From positions 124,001 through 188,000 of the forward strand of contig CAVPFC010000048.1 in assembly GCA_963703605.1 (NCBI GenBank): DNA of 64,000 bases, in the 5' to 3' direction. The notes under the pieces were generated by a model that did not search any database, was not told where the DNA came from, and saw only the letters and a list, made by a program, of their open reading frames with translations. Below are positions 18,564 to 26,611 of the stretch, piece by piece; within the stretch, counting starts at the first letter, position 1; every line of letters begins with the position of its first letter. This DNA is from DASXKD01 sp963703605. GTDB taxonomy: Bacteria; Actinomycetota; Actinomycetes; Streptosporangiales; Streptosporangiaceae. The position numbers and the translations under genes are program-made.

Positions 18564-20039
18564 TCATGAGGCGGGCCGGCCGACCGCGGGCATGCCCAGC
18601 AACACCGCCGGGCCGTTGCCGTTCCCGGCCTCGGCCTCCGGCCCGGCCTGGCCTGCCTGGCGCGCCTGCCACGCGTCCCCGCCACGGGTCCGCCGCACCG
18701 CGAGTGGCGCGCCGTCCGCGATGAGGTAGTGCGGGGCCGCCTGGGTCACCACCGTGGTCAGCACGTCGCCGGGCCGCGCGCCGCGGCCCGCGGGCGCGAA
18801 GTGGACCAGCCGGTTGTCCCTGGCCCGCCCGCTCGCCCGGTGCGTGGCGGCGTCCTTGCGGCCCTCGCCCTCGGCCACGAGCACCTCCACCTCGCGGCCG
18901 ACCAGGGCCTGGTTCTCCGCGCCGGCGACCTCGGCGACCAGCGCGGCCAGCCGCTCGTACCGGTCGGCGACCACGGCCGCGGGAACCTGGCCGTCCATGG
19001 TCGCGGCGGGCGTGCCGGGGCGGGTGGAGTACTGGAACGTGAACGCCCCCGCGAACCTGGCCTGCCGCACGACGTCGAGCGTGTCGGCGAAGTCGCGTTC
19101 GGTCTCGCCGGGGAAGCCCACGATGATGTCCGTCGTGACGGCCGCGCCCGGGATCGCCGCCCGCACCCGGTCGAGGATGCCCAGGTACTTCTCCTGCCGG
19201 TAGGACCGGCGCATCGCGCGAAGCACCGCGTCCGAGCCCGACTGCAACGGCATGTGCAGGCTGGGCATGACGTTGGGCGTCTCCGCCATCGCCGCGATCA
19301 CGTCGTCGGTGAAGTCGCGCGGGTGCGGCGAGGTGAAGCGCACCCGCTCCAGGCCCCCGATCTCCCCGCACGCCCGCAGCAGTTTGCCGAACGCCGTCCG
19401 GTCGCCGAACCCGGCCCCGTAGGAGTTGACGTTCTGCCCAAGCAGCGTGACCTCGAGAACGCCGTCCGCCACGAGCGCCCGGACCTCGGCGAGCACGTCG
19501 CCGGGGCGGCGGTCTTCCTCCCGGCCGCGCAGGCTCGGCACGATGCAGAACGTGCAGGTGTTGTTGCAGCCGACCGAGATGGCGACCCACGCGGCGTACG
19601 GCGACTCGCGGCGCGCGGGCAGCACCGACGGGAACCGCTCCAGCGACTCGACGATCTCGACCTGCGCCTGCTCGGCGACCCGGGCCCGCTGGAGCAGGGC
19701 GGGCAACGACCCGATGTTGTGCGTGCCGAACACCACGTCGACCCACGGAGCCCGCTCCGCGATGCCGGCCCGGTCCTTCTGGGCCAGGCAGCCGCCCACC
19801 GCGATCTGCATGCCCGGGTGCGCGGTCTTCACCGGCAGCAACTGGCCGAGGTTCCCGTACAGCCGGTTGTCGGCGTTCTCCCGCACCGCGCAGGTGTTGA
19901 AAACGACCACGTCAGGGACATTGTCGCCGTCCGCGCGCCGGTATCCCGACTCCTCGAGCAGGCCGGCCAGACGCTCGGAGTCGTGGAAGTTCATCTGGCA
20001 CCCGAAGGTGCGTATCTGGTAGGTGCGGATGCCGTTCAT
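18564..20039 (-). CDS. miaB: tRNA-2-methylthio-N6-dimethylallyladenosine synthase
   Basis: Radical-SAM methylthiotransferase acting on i6A37 of tRNA, after MiaA. The N-terminal UPF0004 domain has RTFGCQMNFHDSE, FNTCAVRENAD and GGCLAQ, giving the three cysteines of the auxiliary cluster. The radical-SAM cluster motif is CNNTCTFC. The central barrel includes LLGQNVNSYG and the C-terminus has a TRAM domain. The ATG at 20039 (MNGIRTYQIRTFGC) gives 491 residues; the frame continues upstream into the S9 peptidase region but that part is not MiaB-like. It is divergent from the peptidase gene at 20122. Confidence 0.95.
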   Translation of the reverse strand: MNGIRTYQIRTFGCQMNFHDSERLAGLLEESGYRRADGDNVPDVVVFNTCAVRENADNRLYGNLGQLLPVKTAHPGMQIAVGGCLAQKDRAGIAERAPWVDVVFGTHNIGSLPALLQRARVAEQAQVEIVESLERFPSVLPARRESPYAAWVAISVGCNNTCTFCIVPSLRGREEDRRPGDVLAEVRALVADGVLEVTLLGQNVNSYGAGFGDRTAFGKLLRACGEIGGLERVRFTSPHPRDFTDDVIAAMAETPNVMPSLHMPLQSGSDAVLRAMRRSYRQEKYLGILDRVRAAIPGAAVTTDIIVGFPGETERDFADTLDVVRQARFAGAFTFQYSTRPGTPAATMDGQVPAAVVADRYERLAALVAEVAGAENQALVGREVEVLVAEGEGRKDAATHRASGRARDNRLVHFAPAGRGARPGDVLTTVVTQAAPHYLIADGAPLAVRRTRGGDAWQARQAGQAGPEAEAGNGNGPAVLLGMPAVGRPAS

Positions 20040-20121
20040 GTCAACATCCGAGGGTACGCTCCCGCAGCGCCATGTCCGGAATCTTCCATGGCCCAGGCCA
20101 GGCGTGGTAGACGATGTTCCC

Positions 20122-22266
20122 ATGACAGAAAGCACCGCCGCGCGGCCGCTCCCGTGCGGTACCTGGCCTTCGCCGATCACCGCTGCCGACGTGGCCGAGC
20201 AGCAGCGGATGATCTGCTTCCCGGTGGCGATCGAGGGCCAGGTCTGGTGGCAGGAAGTGCTGCCCGGTGAGCATGGGCGGACGACGGTGCTGCGCCTTGG
20301 CGCCGACGGGCAGCGCACGCCGCTGCTGCCCGATCCGTGGAACGCGCGGACCACCGTGCACGAGTACGGCGGCCGGTCCTACCTCCCGGTCCCCGTCGCG
20401 GCGGAACCGGGCCAGCGGCGCTGGGCGCTGGTGTTCGCGAACTACGCCGATCAGCGCCTCTACCTGGTGGACGAGCCCGGCCCGGACGGCGCCATCACCG
20501 CACCAAGGCCGCTCACCCCAGCTTCGTCGCGGGACCCGGGCTCCACCTCGCTGCGTTTTGCTGACTTGGTCCTGTCGCCGAACGGAGCGGAAGTGTGGTG
20601 CGTGCAGGAGCGGCACGAGGACGCCAAGGTGACCCGCGCCATCGTCGCGGTGCCGCTCGACGGCTCGGCCGCCGAGGATGGGGAGGCGATCCGCCAGCTT
20701 GTGGCCGGGTCGGACTTCTACGCGTTCCCGACGCCGTCCCCGGACGGGAGCCGGCTGGCCTGGATCAGCTGGAACCACCCGAGAATGCCCTGGGACGGCA
20801 CCGAGCTGCGGGTGGCGACGATCGAAGACGGCGTGCCGGGCAAGGGCTGGCTGGTCAAGGGAGGCATCAGCGAGTCGGTCCTGGCCCCGCTGTGGCGGGA
20901 CGAGGCCAGCCTGTACGTGATCTCGGACTGGCCCGGCTGGTGGAACCTCTACCTGGTGGGCCTGGCCAGCGGGCCCGCCGAGGCCGTCTACCCGGCCGAG
21001 GAGGAGTTCGCCGGCCCGCTCTGGCGGCTCGGCGACCGGCCGTACGCGGTACTGAGCGACGGCCGGCTCGCGGTCCTGCACGGCTGCGGCGGGATGCGGC
21101 TGGGCCTGCTCGACCCGGCGACCGGTGAGCTGACCGATCCCGACATCGCCTACCGGTGTTTCGCGGGCGGGCTGTCGGCGGACGGCACGTCCGTCGTGGG
21201 CGTGGCCGGCGGGCCGTCCACGGCGCCGTCGCTGATCCGGGTCGACGCCGAAACCGGAAAGGCCAAGAAGCTTTATTCGGCCTCGGGCCGGCTGCCCGCC
21301 TCCGGTTATTTGCCGAAGCCACGCAAGTTGCAATTCGACGGAAAATTCGGCCAAACGGTGCACGCCTGGATCTACGCCCCAGCGAACCCCGAAGCCGTGG
21401 TGCCCAAGAACGAGCGACCGCCATTCGTGGTATGGGCGCATGGCGGGCCGGCTTCGCACGCCGACCGGGTACTCGACCTGGAGAAGGCGTACTTCACCAG
21501 CCGGGGCATCGGCATCATCGACGTGAACTACGGCGGGTCCACCGAGTACGGCCGGATCTACCGGGAACGCCTGCGCCGCGAGTGGGGCGTGGTCGACGTG
21601 GACGACGTGATCGCGGCCGCCCAGGCCCTGATCGAAGCAGGTGAGGCCGATCCCGCGCGCCTGGCGGTCCGCGGCTTCTCCGCTGGCGGGTGGACCGCGC
21701 TGGCCGCGGTGACCACGTGCGCCGGGCCCGGCCGGCCCTTCCAAGCCGCGGTCTCCTACTCCGGCGTCACCGACCCGCGCGGTTTCGCCGCGAGCACGCA
21801 CGACTTCGAATCGCACTACCTGGACGGCCTGATCGGCCCCCTGCCCGGTTTCGCGGCCCGCTACGCCGAGCGCTCCCCGGCCGGCCACGTCACCGAGGAC
21901 ACACCGCCAATCCTCCTGCTCCAGGGCGAGGACGACCGGATAGTGCCGCCGAGTCAAGCCCGCGCCATGGCCAAACAGCTAAAGGCGCGAAAGGTCCCTT
22001 ATGCGCTCCTGGAGTTCGGTAGCGAGGCCCACGGCTTCCGCCGCGCCGAAACAATAGCGGCCGCCCTGGAAGCAGAACTCTCCTTCTACGCCCAAGTCCT
22101 GGATTTCACCCACCCCGGCACACCCACCCTGCACCTGGCCAACTCCGCCCAACCCATCACCCCGGAACCACCTCCCGCCCCCAAGCCCGCCGAGCCTGCG
22201 CCGGAGGAACCCGGCCTTCCAGTACCGCGCGAGCCGGCTGCGAGAGAGCAACCGTCGCCAGCCTAA
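20122..22266 (+). CDS. S9 family prolyl oligopeptidase-like peptidase
   Basis: A 714-residue cytosolic serine peptidase of family S9. An N-terminal beta-propeller (about residues 40-400, with HEYGGRSYL and SPNGAEVW blades) precedes an alpha/beta hydrolase domain. The catalytic triad is visible: Ser520 in RGFSAGGW, Asp605 in GEDDRIV and His637 in SEAHGF. WAHGGPASHADR (about 435-446) supplies the oxyanion region. A proline- and glutamate-rich tail of about 40 residues follows. The ATG at 20122 fits the family; the earlier frame overlaps miaB. No signal peptide is visible. Confidence 0.9.
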   Translation: MTESTAARPLPCGTWPSPITAADVAEQQRMICFPVAIEGQVWWQEVLPGEHGRTTVLRLGADGQRTPLLPDPWNARTTVHEYGGRSYLPVPVAAEPGQRRWALVFANYADQRLYLVDEPGPDGAITAPRPLTPASSRDPGSTSLRFADLVLSPNGAEVWCVQERHEDAKVTRAIVAVPLDGSAAEDGEAIRQLVAGSDFYAFPTPSPDGSRLAWISWNHPRMPWDGTELRVATIEDGVPGKGWLVKGGISESVLAPLWRDEASLYVISDWPGWWNLYLVGLASGPAEAVYPAEEEFAGPLWRLGDRPYAVLSDGRLAVLHGCGGMRLGLLDPATGELTDPDIAYRCFAGGLSADGTSVVGVAGGPSTAPSLIRVDAETGKAKKLYSASGRLPASGYLPKPRKLQFDGKFGQTVHAWIYAPANPEAVVPKNERPPFVVWAHGGPASHADRVLDLEKAYFTSRGIGIIDVNYGGSTEYGRIYRERLRREWGVVDVDDVIAAAQALIEAGEADPARLAVRGFSAGGWTALAAVTTCAGPGRPFQAAVSYSGVTDPRGFAASTHDFESHYLDGLIGPLPGFAARYAERSPAGHVTEDTPPILLLQGEDDRIVPPSQARAMAKQLKARKVPYALLEFGSEAHGFRRAETIAAALEAELSFYAQVLDFTHPGTPTLHLANSAQPITPEPPPAPKPAEPAPEEPGLPVPREPAAREQPSPA

Positions 22267-22710
22267 GCGGTCGCTCGGCGCCGACCTGAGGGCGCGCTCC
22301 GGGCCCAGCCCGGGTGCCGCATTGGGCCGGCCTAAGCGCCGCGCACCGTGGCCGGCCTGGGCGCCTCGGCCGGGGCGAGCCTAAGTGCCGCGCGCCGGGC
22401 CCAGCCCGGGCACCGCGCGTCGTGGCTGGTCTGGGCGCGGCAGTGGATCCGCCGGGGTGCCGGGGTTGGCCGGACCAGCGTTCTTTCCGCTGGGCCGGTC
22501 AAGTCTGGTACCCCGCTTCGTCCCGGGCCCCTGTGCAAGACCGCAAGCTTGCAAAACCCGTGAGCGTGCAAAGCCCGTCAACGATCGAACCCCTTACTTC
22601 CCCAACATAGGGAGCCGCAGGGCCCAATCTAGGGATACGTCCCGATGGCGCCGCCGCCCGCCGTCCTTAGGTTCTCGCTTTGGGAACAGCCCGAACCTAA
22701 GGAGAAAACA
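22267..22710. other. Intergenic region with short GC-rich repeats
   Basis: The 444 bp between the S9 peptidase and the secreted protein contain degenerate repeats built on GCCTAAG(C/T)GCCGCGC and GGGCCCAGCCCGGG (about 22270-22440), then a hairpin at 22467-22500. The last 100 bp should carry the promoter of the downstream gene. No coding sequence is evident. Confidence 0.5.
22467..22500 (+). terminator. Possible terminator hairpin
   Basis: GGCCGGACCAGCG and CGCTGGGCCGGTC form a 13-bp stem with two imperfect pairs around the T-rich loop TTCTTTC. It lies 200 bp after the S9 peptidase stop. There is no T tract after the stem, so the assignment is tentative. Confidence 0.4.
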
Positions 22711-23634
22711 GTGAACCTCCGCAACCTCACTGCGGCGCTGATGGCCTTCGCAGCCGGCATCACCCTGCTGCTGTCCGCCTCCGCCGCAGGTGCCGCCGTA
22801 ACCCGGCCGCACCCTCATCTTGGCGTCGCTGGCATGAAGGCGCCCACGCTCCGGACAGCACCACCGCGCATCACCAACCTGCCCAACGGCTACACCGTGG
22901 TGTCCAACTCGCTCACGTCCTACCCGGGTTCGCAGACCTCGGGAGCCGCCCAGTGCCCGGGCACCGAGCAGCCGGTTGGTGGTGGCGCCTTCGTCGCCTC
23001 TGACGCCCTGACGGTGAACATCAACAGCTCCTACCCGGACGGCGGGAGCTGGGCAGTTGACCTCGACAATGCCTCGTCGCTGCCGACGACCTACTACGTC
23101 TACGTGGTCTGCATGGCCCACTCGGCGAAGTACCGGGTCGTCCACAGCCCGGTGGAAACGGCGTATCCGGGTTGGGTGACCTCGAAGGCCGCGAACTGCC
23201 CGAGGGGGACGGTCGTGCTGGGTGGCGGCGGCGAGTCAGGCACGCCCGACACGGACGTCTACATCAACTCCACGGTACCCAACCAGCTCAATGCCGGCCG
23301 GACGGCCTGGCGGGTCGCCATGGCCAGCTACGACGCGTACAACACGAGCTTCACCGTGTACGCGGTCTGCGAGCCCAAGCCAGCCGGGTACTCGATCCAG
23401 TACGGGCAGCCGGTGGGCAACGGGCCCCTCTCGGAGACCGAGGCGGTCGTGACCTGCCCGGAAGCGAGCGTTCCGGTCGGCGGCGGCGGCTTCACCGACT
23501 TCACGAACACCGACGCGGGGATCGGCGTGAACACCTCCTACCCCAGCGGCCAATCGTGGGACATCTACGAGAACAACAACCAGGGCGTCGTTACCCGGTC
23601 CCTCTACGCGTCCGCGGTCTGCGCCGGGACCTGA
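22711..23634 (+). CDS. Secreted protein with three cysteine-paired repeats
   Basis: A 307-residue exported protein of unknown function. The GTG at 22711 is preceded by AAGGAG (22699-22704) and yields a classical signal peptide (VNLRNLTAALMAFAAG..., cleavage near SAAGAA). The mature part has three related modules of about 90 residues. Each begins with a cysteine before a glycine run (CPGTEQPVGGGAF, CPRGTVVLGGGGE, CPEASVPVGGGGF), has a middle VNTSYP- or INSSYP-like strand, and ends in an aromatic-rich strand plus a second cysteine (YVVCMAH, YAVCEPK, SAVCAGT). One disulfide per module is likely. It sits alone between a hairpin and a strong terminator. Confidence 0.75.
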   Translation: MNLRNLTAALMAFAAGITLLLSASAAGAAVTRPHPHLGVAGMKAPTLRTAPPRITNLPNGYTVVSNSLTSYPGSQTSGAAQCPGTEQPVGGGAFVASDALTVNINSSYPDGGSWAVDLDNASSLPTTYYVYVVCMAHSAKYRVVHSPVETAYPGWVTSKAANCPRGTVVLGGGGESGTPDTDVYINSTVPNQLNAGRTAWRVAMASYDAYNTSFTVYAVCEPKPAGYSIQYGQPVGNGPLSETEAVVTCPEASVPVGGGGFTDFTNTDAGIGVNTSYPSGQSWDIYENNNQGVVTRSLYASAVCAGT

Positions 23635-23660
23635 CCTCCGGCACACCCGCGGCAGCCCGA

Positions 23661-23695
23661 ACGGCGGGCAGCGCCTTGCAGGCGCTGCCCGCCGT
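23661..23695. terminator. Strong hairpin terminator
   Basis: A perfect 15-bp GC stem (23661-23675 with 23681-23695) closes a 5-nt loop, TTGCA. It lies just after the secreted-protein gene and upstream of the 3' end of the convergent LuxR-type gene. It can serve both directions. Confidence 0.75.
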
Positions 23696-23751
23696 TGCCT
23701 AGCCGCCCCGGCAGCTCGCCGGGGCGGATCGCGCGGCTGAGCCGGGCGCTG

Positions 23752-26364
23752 CTACGCCGGCGGTTCGCCGATCAGGCCGAGCTGCACCGCCTCGGCCGCG
23801 GCCTGCCCCCGGGTGCGCACGCCGAGCTTGCGCAAGATGGCGGACACGTGGTGACCGACGGTCTTCTCGGAGAGATAGAGCCGCTGCGCGATGTCGGCGT
23901 CGCGGAGGCCCTCGGCGATCAGCGCGACGACCTCGACCTGCCGCTTGGTCAGCTGGGCCGGGTTTGTGGCGGTGGAGGCCCGCGGGCCCCGGGGAATGCC
24001 GCGCGCGCCCTGCTCGCGCAGCCGCCTGGCCACGACGGCCGCCGTCGCGGCGGCGCCAAGCGACCTGAGGTCGGCCAGCGCGGTCCGGAGTAGCTGCTCG
24101 TCGCCGCTGTCCGCCATGGCCAGCGCGGCCTCGTAGGGGTAGCCGAGCGCCGCCCACTGCTCCGCCGCCTCGCGCGCGTGCCCGGTCATCTGCAACCGCC
24201 GCGGCGAGGTATCGCCGTTGGCGATCGACTCCTGGACGCCTGCCTGCCATCGCCAGTAAGCGATCTCGGGGAGCGCCCAGGCGTCGCTGGCCCGGATGGC
24301 ACGCTCGGCAACCGCGGCGGTCTCTTCGATGGCGGCGGCCAGGCCCTCGAGCCACGCCAGTTCGGCGCGCGCGGTGGCGACGCCGACCATCATCTGCAAC
24401 TCGCCGCCGGCGCGGGCGATGGCCTTCGCCTCGTCGAGCGGGGCCCAGGCGTCGGGCTCGCCGCGCCGCGCCCGTACCAGCCCGAGCACGGTCAGCGGAG
24501 CAAGGCGCGGCACCGGGGTCGCGCACGTTCGCAGCACCTGGCCGGCCGTGTCGACCGCCTGCTGCCACTGTCCGCGCAGCAGTTGCAGCTCCGACCGCGC
24601 CCCAAGGGCGCAGTGCAGCCACACGTCGGCCCCGCGGGTGGTGGAGAACTCGACCGCCTCGGCCAGGCACGCCTCGGCGGCTTCGAGGTCACGGCAGGCG
24701 AGTTCCTCGTAGGCGAGGTTGTTGTAGGCGCGGCCGACCAGCTCGTCCAGCCCATCCCGCCTGCCCAGCTCGATGCCGCGGGCAAGCTTCGCCCGGCCCT
24801 CGGCGCGCGTCGTCGCGGACTCCATCTCCTGCGTCCCAACGGTGATCAGGACGTCCAGGAGCGCCTCGGTGTCGTCGAGTTGCTCGGCGAGCCGGAGCGC
24901 GGCGCGGCCGGCGATGAGCGTCTCTTCCGACCTTCCGTGGCACAGGGCGATCCCTGCCGTGGCCGCGTAGGCCATGGCCAGCTCCCGGCACGGCCCTACC
25001 TCGCCGAGCAGGGCGACCGCCTCGGCCACGGACGCTTCGGCCACGGTGACATCCCCGCCGACGCGCTGGACCTTGGCCAGCTTGAGCAGCGCGCCGGCCT
25101 CTTGCAGCCGGTCGCCCAGCTCGTGGAAGGCCTGCACGGCGGCCCGGCCCGCCCGGACCGCCTCGGCGGGCTGGCCGGCCAGGTAGCCCTCGTGGCAGCG
25201 CCGTTCCAGCAGGGCCGCTCGCGTCCCCGGATCGAGATGGTGAGCGTGCCGCAGGGCCCGCTCGTACTGCGCGGCGGCCTCCCGGTGCGCGCCGAGCGCG
25301 GCCGCCTCGGCCGCGGCCGCCGGCGCGTACCGGAGCACGGCGGCCGAGTCCACGGCCGCCTCGGCGTGATGCGCCAGCCGCGCCAGGTCCACCCGGCCAT
25401 GAGGCGGCCGGGCCAGCACCGCCAGCGCCCGCCGGTGCAGGGTGAGCCGACGACCTGGGTCGAGCGCCTCCTCGACCGCGAGCCGGGCCAGTTCGTGGCG
25501 GAAGGCGATGGCGCCGGCCGATTCGGTGAGCACCCCCGAGGCGAGGCAGCTGCCAAGCTGCTCCGCGGCGCCGGGAACCATCTCCTCGAGCAGCCACATC
25601 TCGGCATGTGGCGGCGCTATCGCCACCGCCTCCACCACGGCGCGGCTGTCCTCGCCGAGCCGGGCGACGCGGGCCAGCACGGCATCGCGCACCGTTTCGG
25701 GTATCGCCTGCTCTTCGGTTGCCAGAACCTCGGTGACGAAGAACGGGTTGCCTCCCGTCTTGCGGTAGAGCTCCGCCCCGTCGAGGCCAGCACCGCGGGC
25801 CAGATCCTTCACCGCCGCTTCCGACAGCGGCGGGACCCGGACCCGGGCGCCGCCCGCTGGCAGCTCACCGAGCAGCATCCGCAGTGGATGGGCCCGGTCC
25901 AGCTCGTCATCGCGATACGTCGCCAGGAGCAGGACCGTCCGGTGGCCCATGCGGCGGGCCAGGAGCCGGAGCACGTCGAGGGTCGCCTCGTCGGCCCAGT
26001 GCAGGTCTTCGGGCACCACGACGGCGGGCCCTCCGGACCGGGCCTCGGCAAGGAAGGCGCTCGCGATCTCGTCGGCCCTGCCGCCCCGGCTGATGGCATC
26101 GCTGACCGAGCTGGCCAGTTCGCCGATGTCAATGAACGGGCCAAGCGGCCGGGCGGTGAACAAGGCATCGCAGGCGCCCACCATGACCCGCGGGCGTCCC
26201 TCGGCCTGGTCACAGAAGTGGCGGATCAGGCTCGTCTTACCGGCGCCCGCCTCGCCGCCAACCGCCACGAACCGGCCCTGGCCCGTGCTGCGAACGGCGG
26301 CCCAGTGCCCTTCGAGTTCGGTCAGCTGGGCCGCCCGTTCAAGAAGGCGCGCATCCCCGTCCAC
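23752..26364 (-). CDS. LuxR-family ATPase transcriptional regulator (LAL type)
   Basis: An 870-residue large ATP-binding LuxR regulator. The N-terminal AAA-type domain has Walker A VGGEAGAGKTSL (about residues 34-45) and a Walker B-like VVVPEDLHWADE (about 115-126). A long alpha-helical, TPR-like middle follows. A LuxR-type helix-turn-helix closes the protein (LTKRQVEVVALIAEGLRDAD through LYLSEKTVGHHVSAILRKL, about 805-855). Such proteins are signal-gated activators, often of secondary metabolism or sugar uptake. The start is GTG 26364. Its gene begins 37 bp from the displaced rny fragment, so before the island arrived it lay directly behind rny. Confidence 0.87.
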   Translation of the reverse strand: MDGDARLLERAAQLTELEGHWAAVRSTGQGRFVAVGGEAGAGKTSLIRHFCDQAEGRPRVMVGACDALFTARPLGPFIDIGELASSVSDAISRGGRADEIASAFLAEARSGGPAVVVPEDLHWADEATLDVLRLLARRMGHRTVLLLATYRDDELDRAHPLRMLLGELPAGGARVRVPPLSEAAVKDLARGAGLDGAELYRKTGGNPFFVTEVLATEEQAIPETVRDAVLARVARLGEDSRAVVEAVAIAPPHAEMWLLEEMVPGAAEQLGSCLASGVLTESAGAIAFRHELARLAVEEALDPGRRLTLHRRALAVLARPPHGRVDLARLAHHAEAAVDSAAVLRYAPAAAAEAAALGAHREAAAQYERALRHAHHLDPGTRAALLERRCHEGYLAGQPAEAVRAGRAAVQAFHELGDRLQEAGALLKLAKVQRVGGDVTVAEASVAEAVALLGEVGPCRELAMAYAATAGIALCHGRSEETLIAGRAALRLAEQLDDTEALLDVLITVGTQEMESATTRAEGRAKLARGIELGRRDGLDELVGRAYNNLAYEELACRDLEAAEACLAEAVEFSTTRGADVWLHCALGARSELQLLRGQWQQAVDTAGQVLRTCATPVPRLAPLTVLGLVRARRGEPDAWAPLDEAKAIARAGGELQMMVGVATARAELAWLEGLAAAIEETAAVAERAIRASDAWALPEIAYWRWQAGVQESIANGDTSPRRLQMTGHAREAAEQWAALGYPYEAALAMADSGDEQLLRTALADLRSLGAAATAAVVARRLREQGARGIPRGPRASTATNPAQLTKRQVEVVALIAEGLRDADIAQRLYLSEKTVGHHVSAILRKLGVRTRGQAAAEAVQLGLIGEPPA

Positions 26365-26400
26365 GGTGCTGCCATGGTAACGGCGGCGGCCTCCGGCGGC

Positions 26401-26538
26401 TTATCGCGCGAACTCGGTGGCCCGCGACTCGCGCACCACGGTGACCCGGATCTGGCCCGGATAGGTCAGCTCTTCCTCCACCTGCTTGGCCACGTCCCGG
26501 GCGATCACCTGAGCCTGGATGTCGTCCACCCGGTCCGG
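26401..26538 (-). pseudogene. Displaced native 3' end of rny
   Basis: This 138-bp segment encodes the last 45 residues of RNase Y plus a stop, from PDRVDDIQAQVIARD to VVRESRATEFAR. All 45 residues equal the C-terminus of the intact rny at 34653. The DNA differs at 23 positions, all silent (the stop is TAA here, TGA there). It has no start and no upstream rny sequence. Third positions are almost all G or C, matching the host, while the copy on the intact gene uses several A/T-ending codons. This is therefore the original host 3' end, cut off by insertion of the island. Confidence 0.9.
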
Positions 26539-26611
26539 CGGGGATGCCACCGGCCGAAGCCACTCTCACCCCGTTGCCCGCACCGAACCGCGCCCGTGTT
26601 GTGGACCGCCA

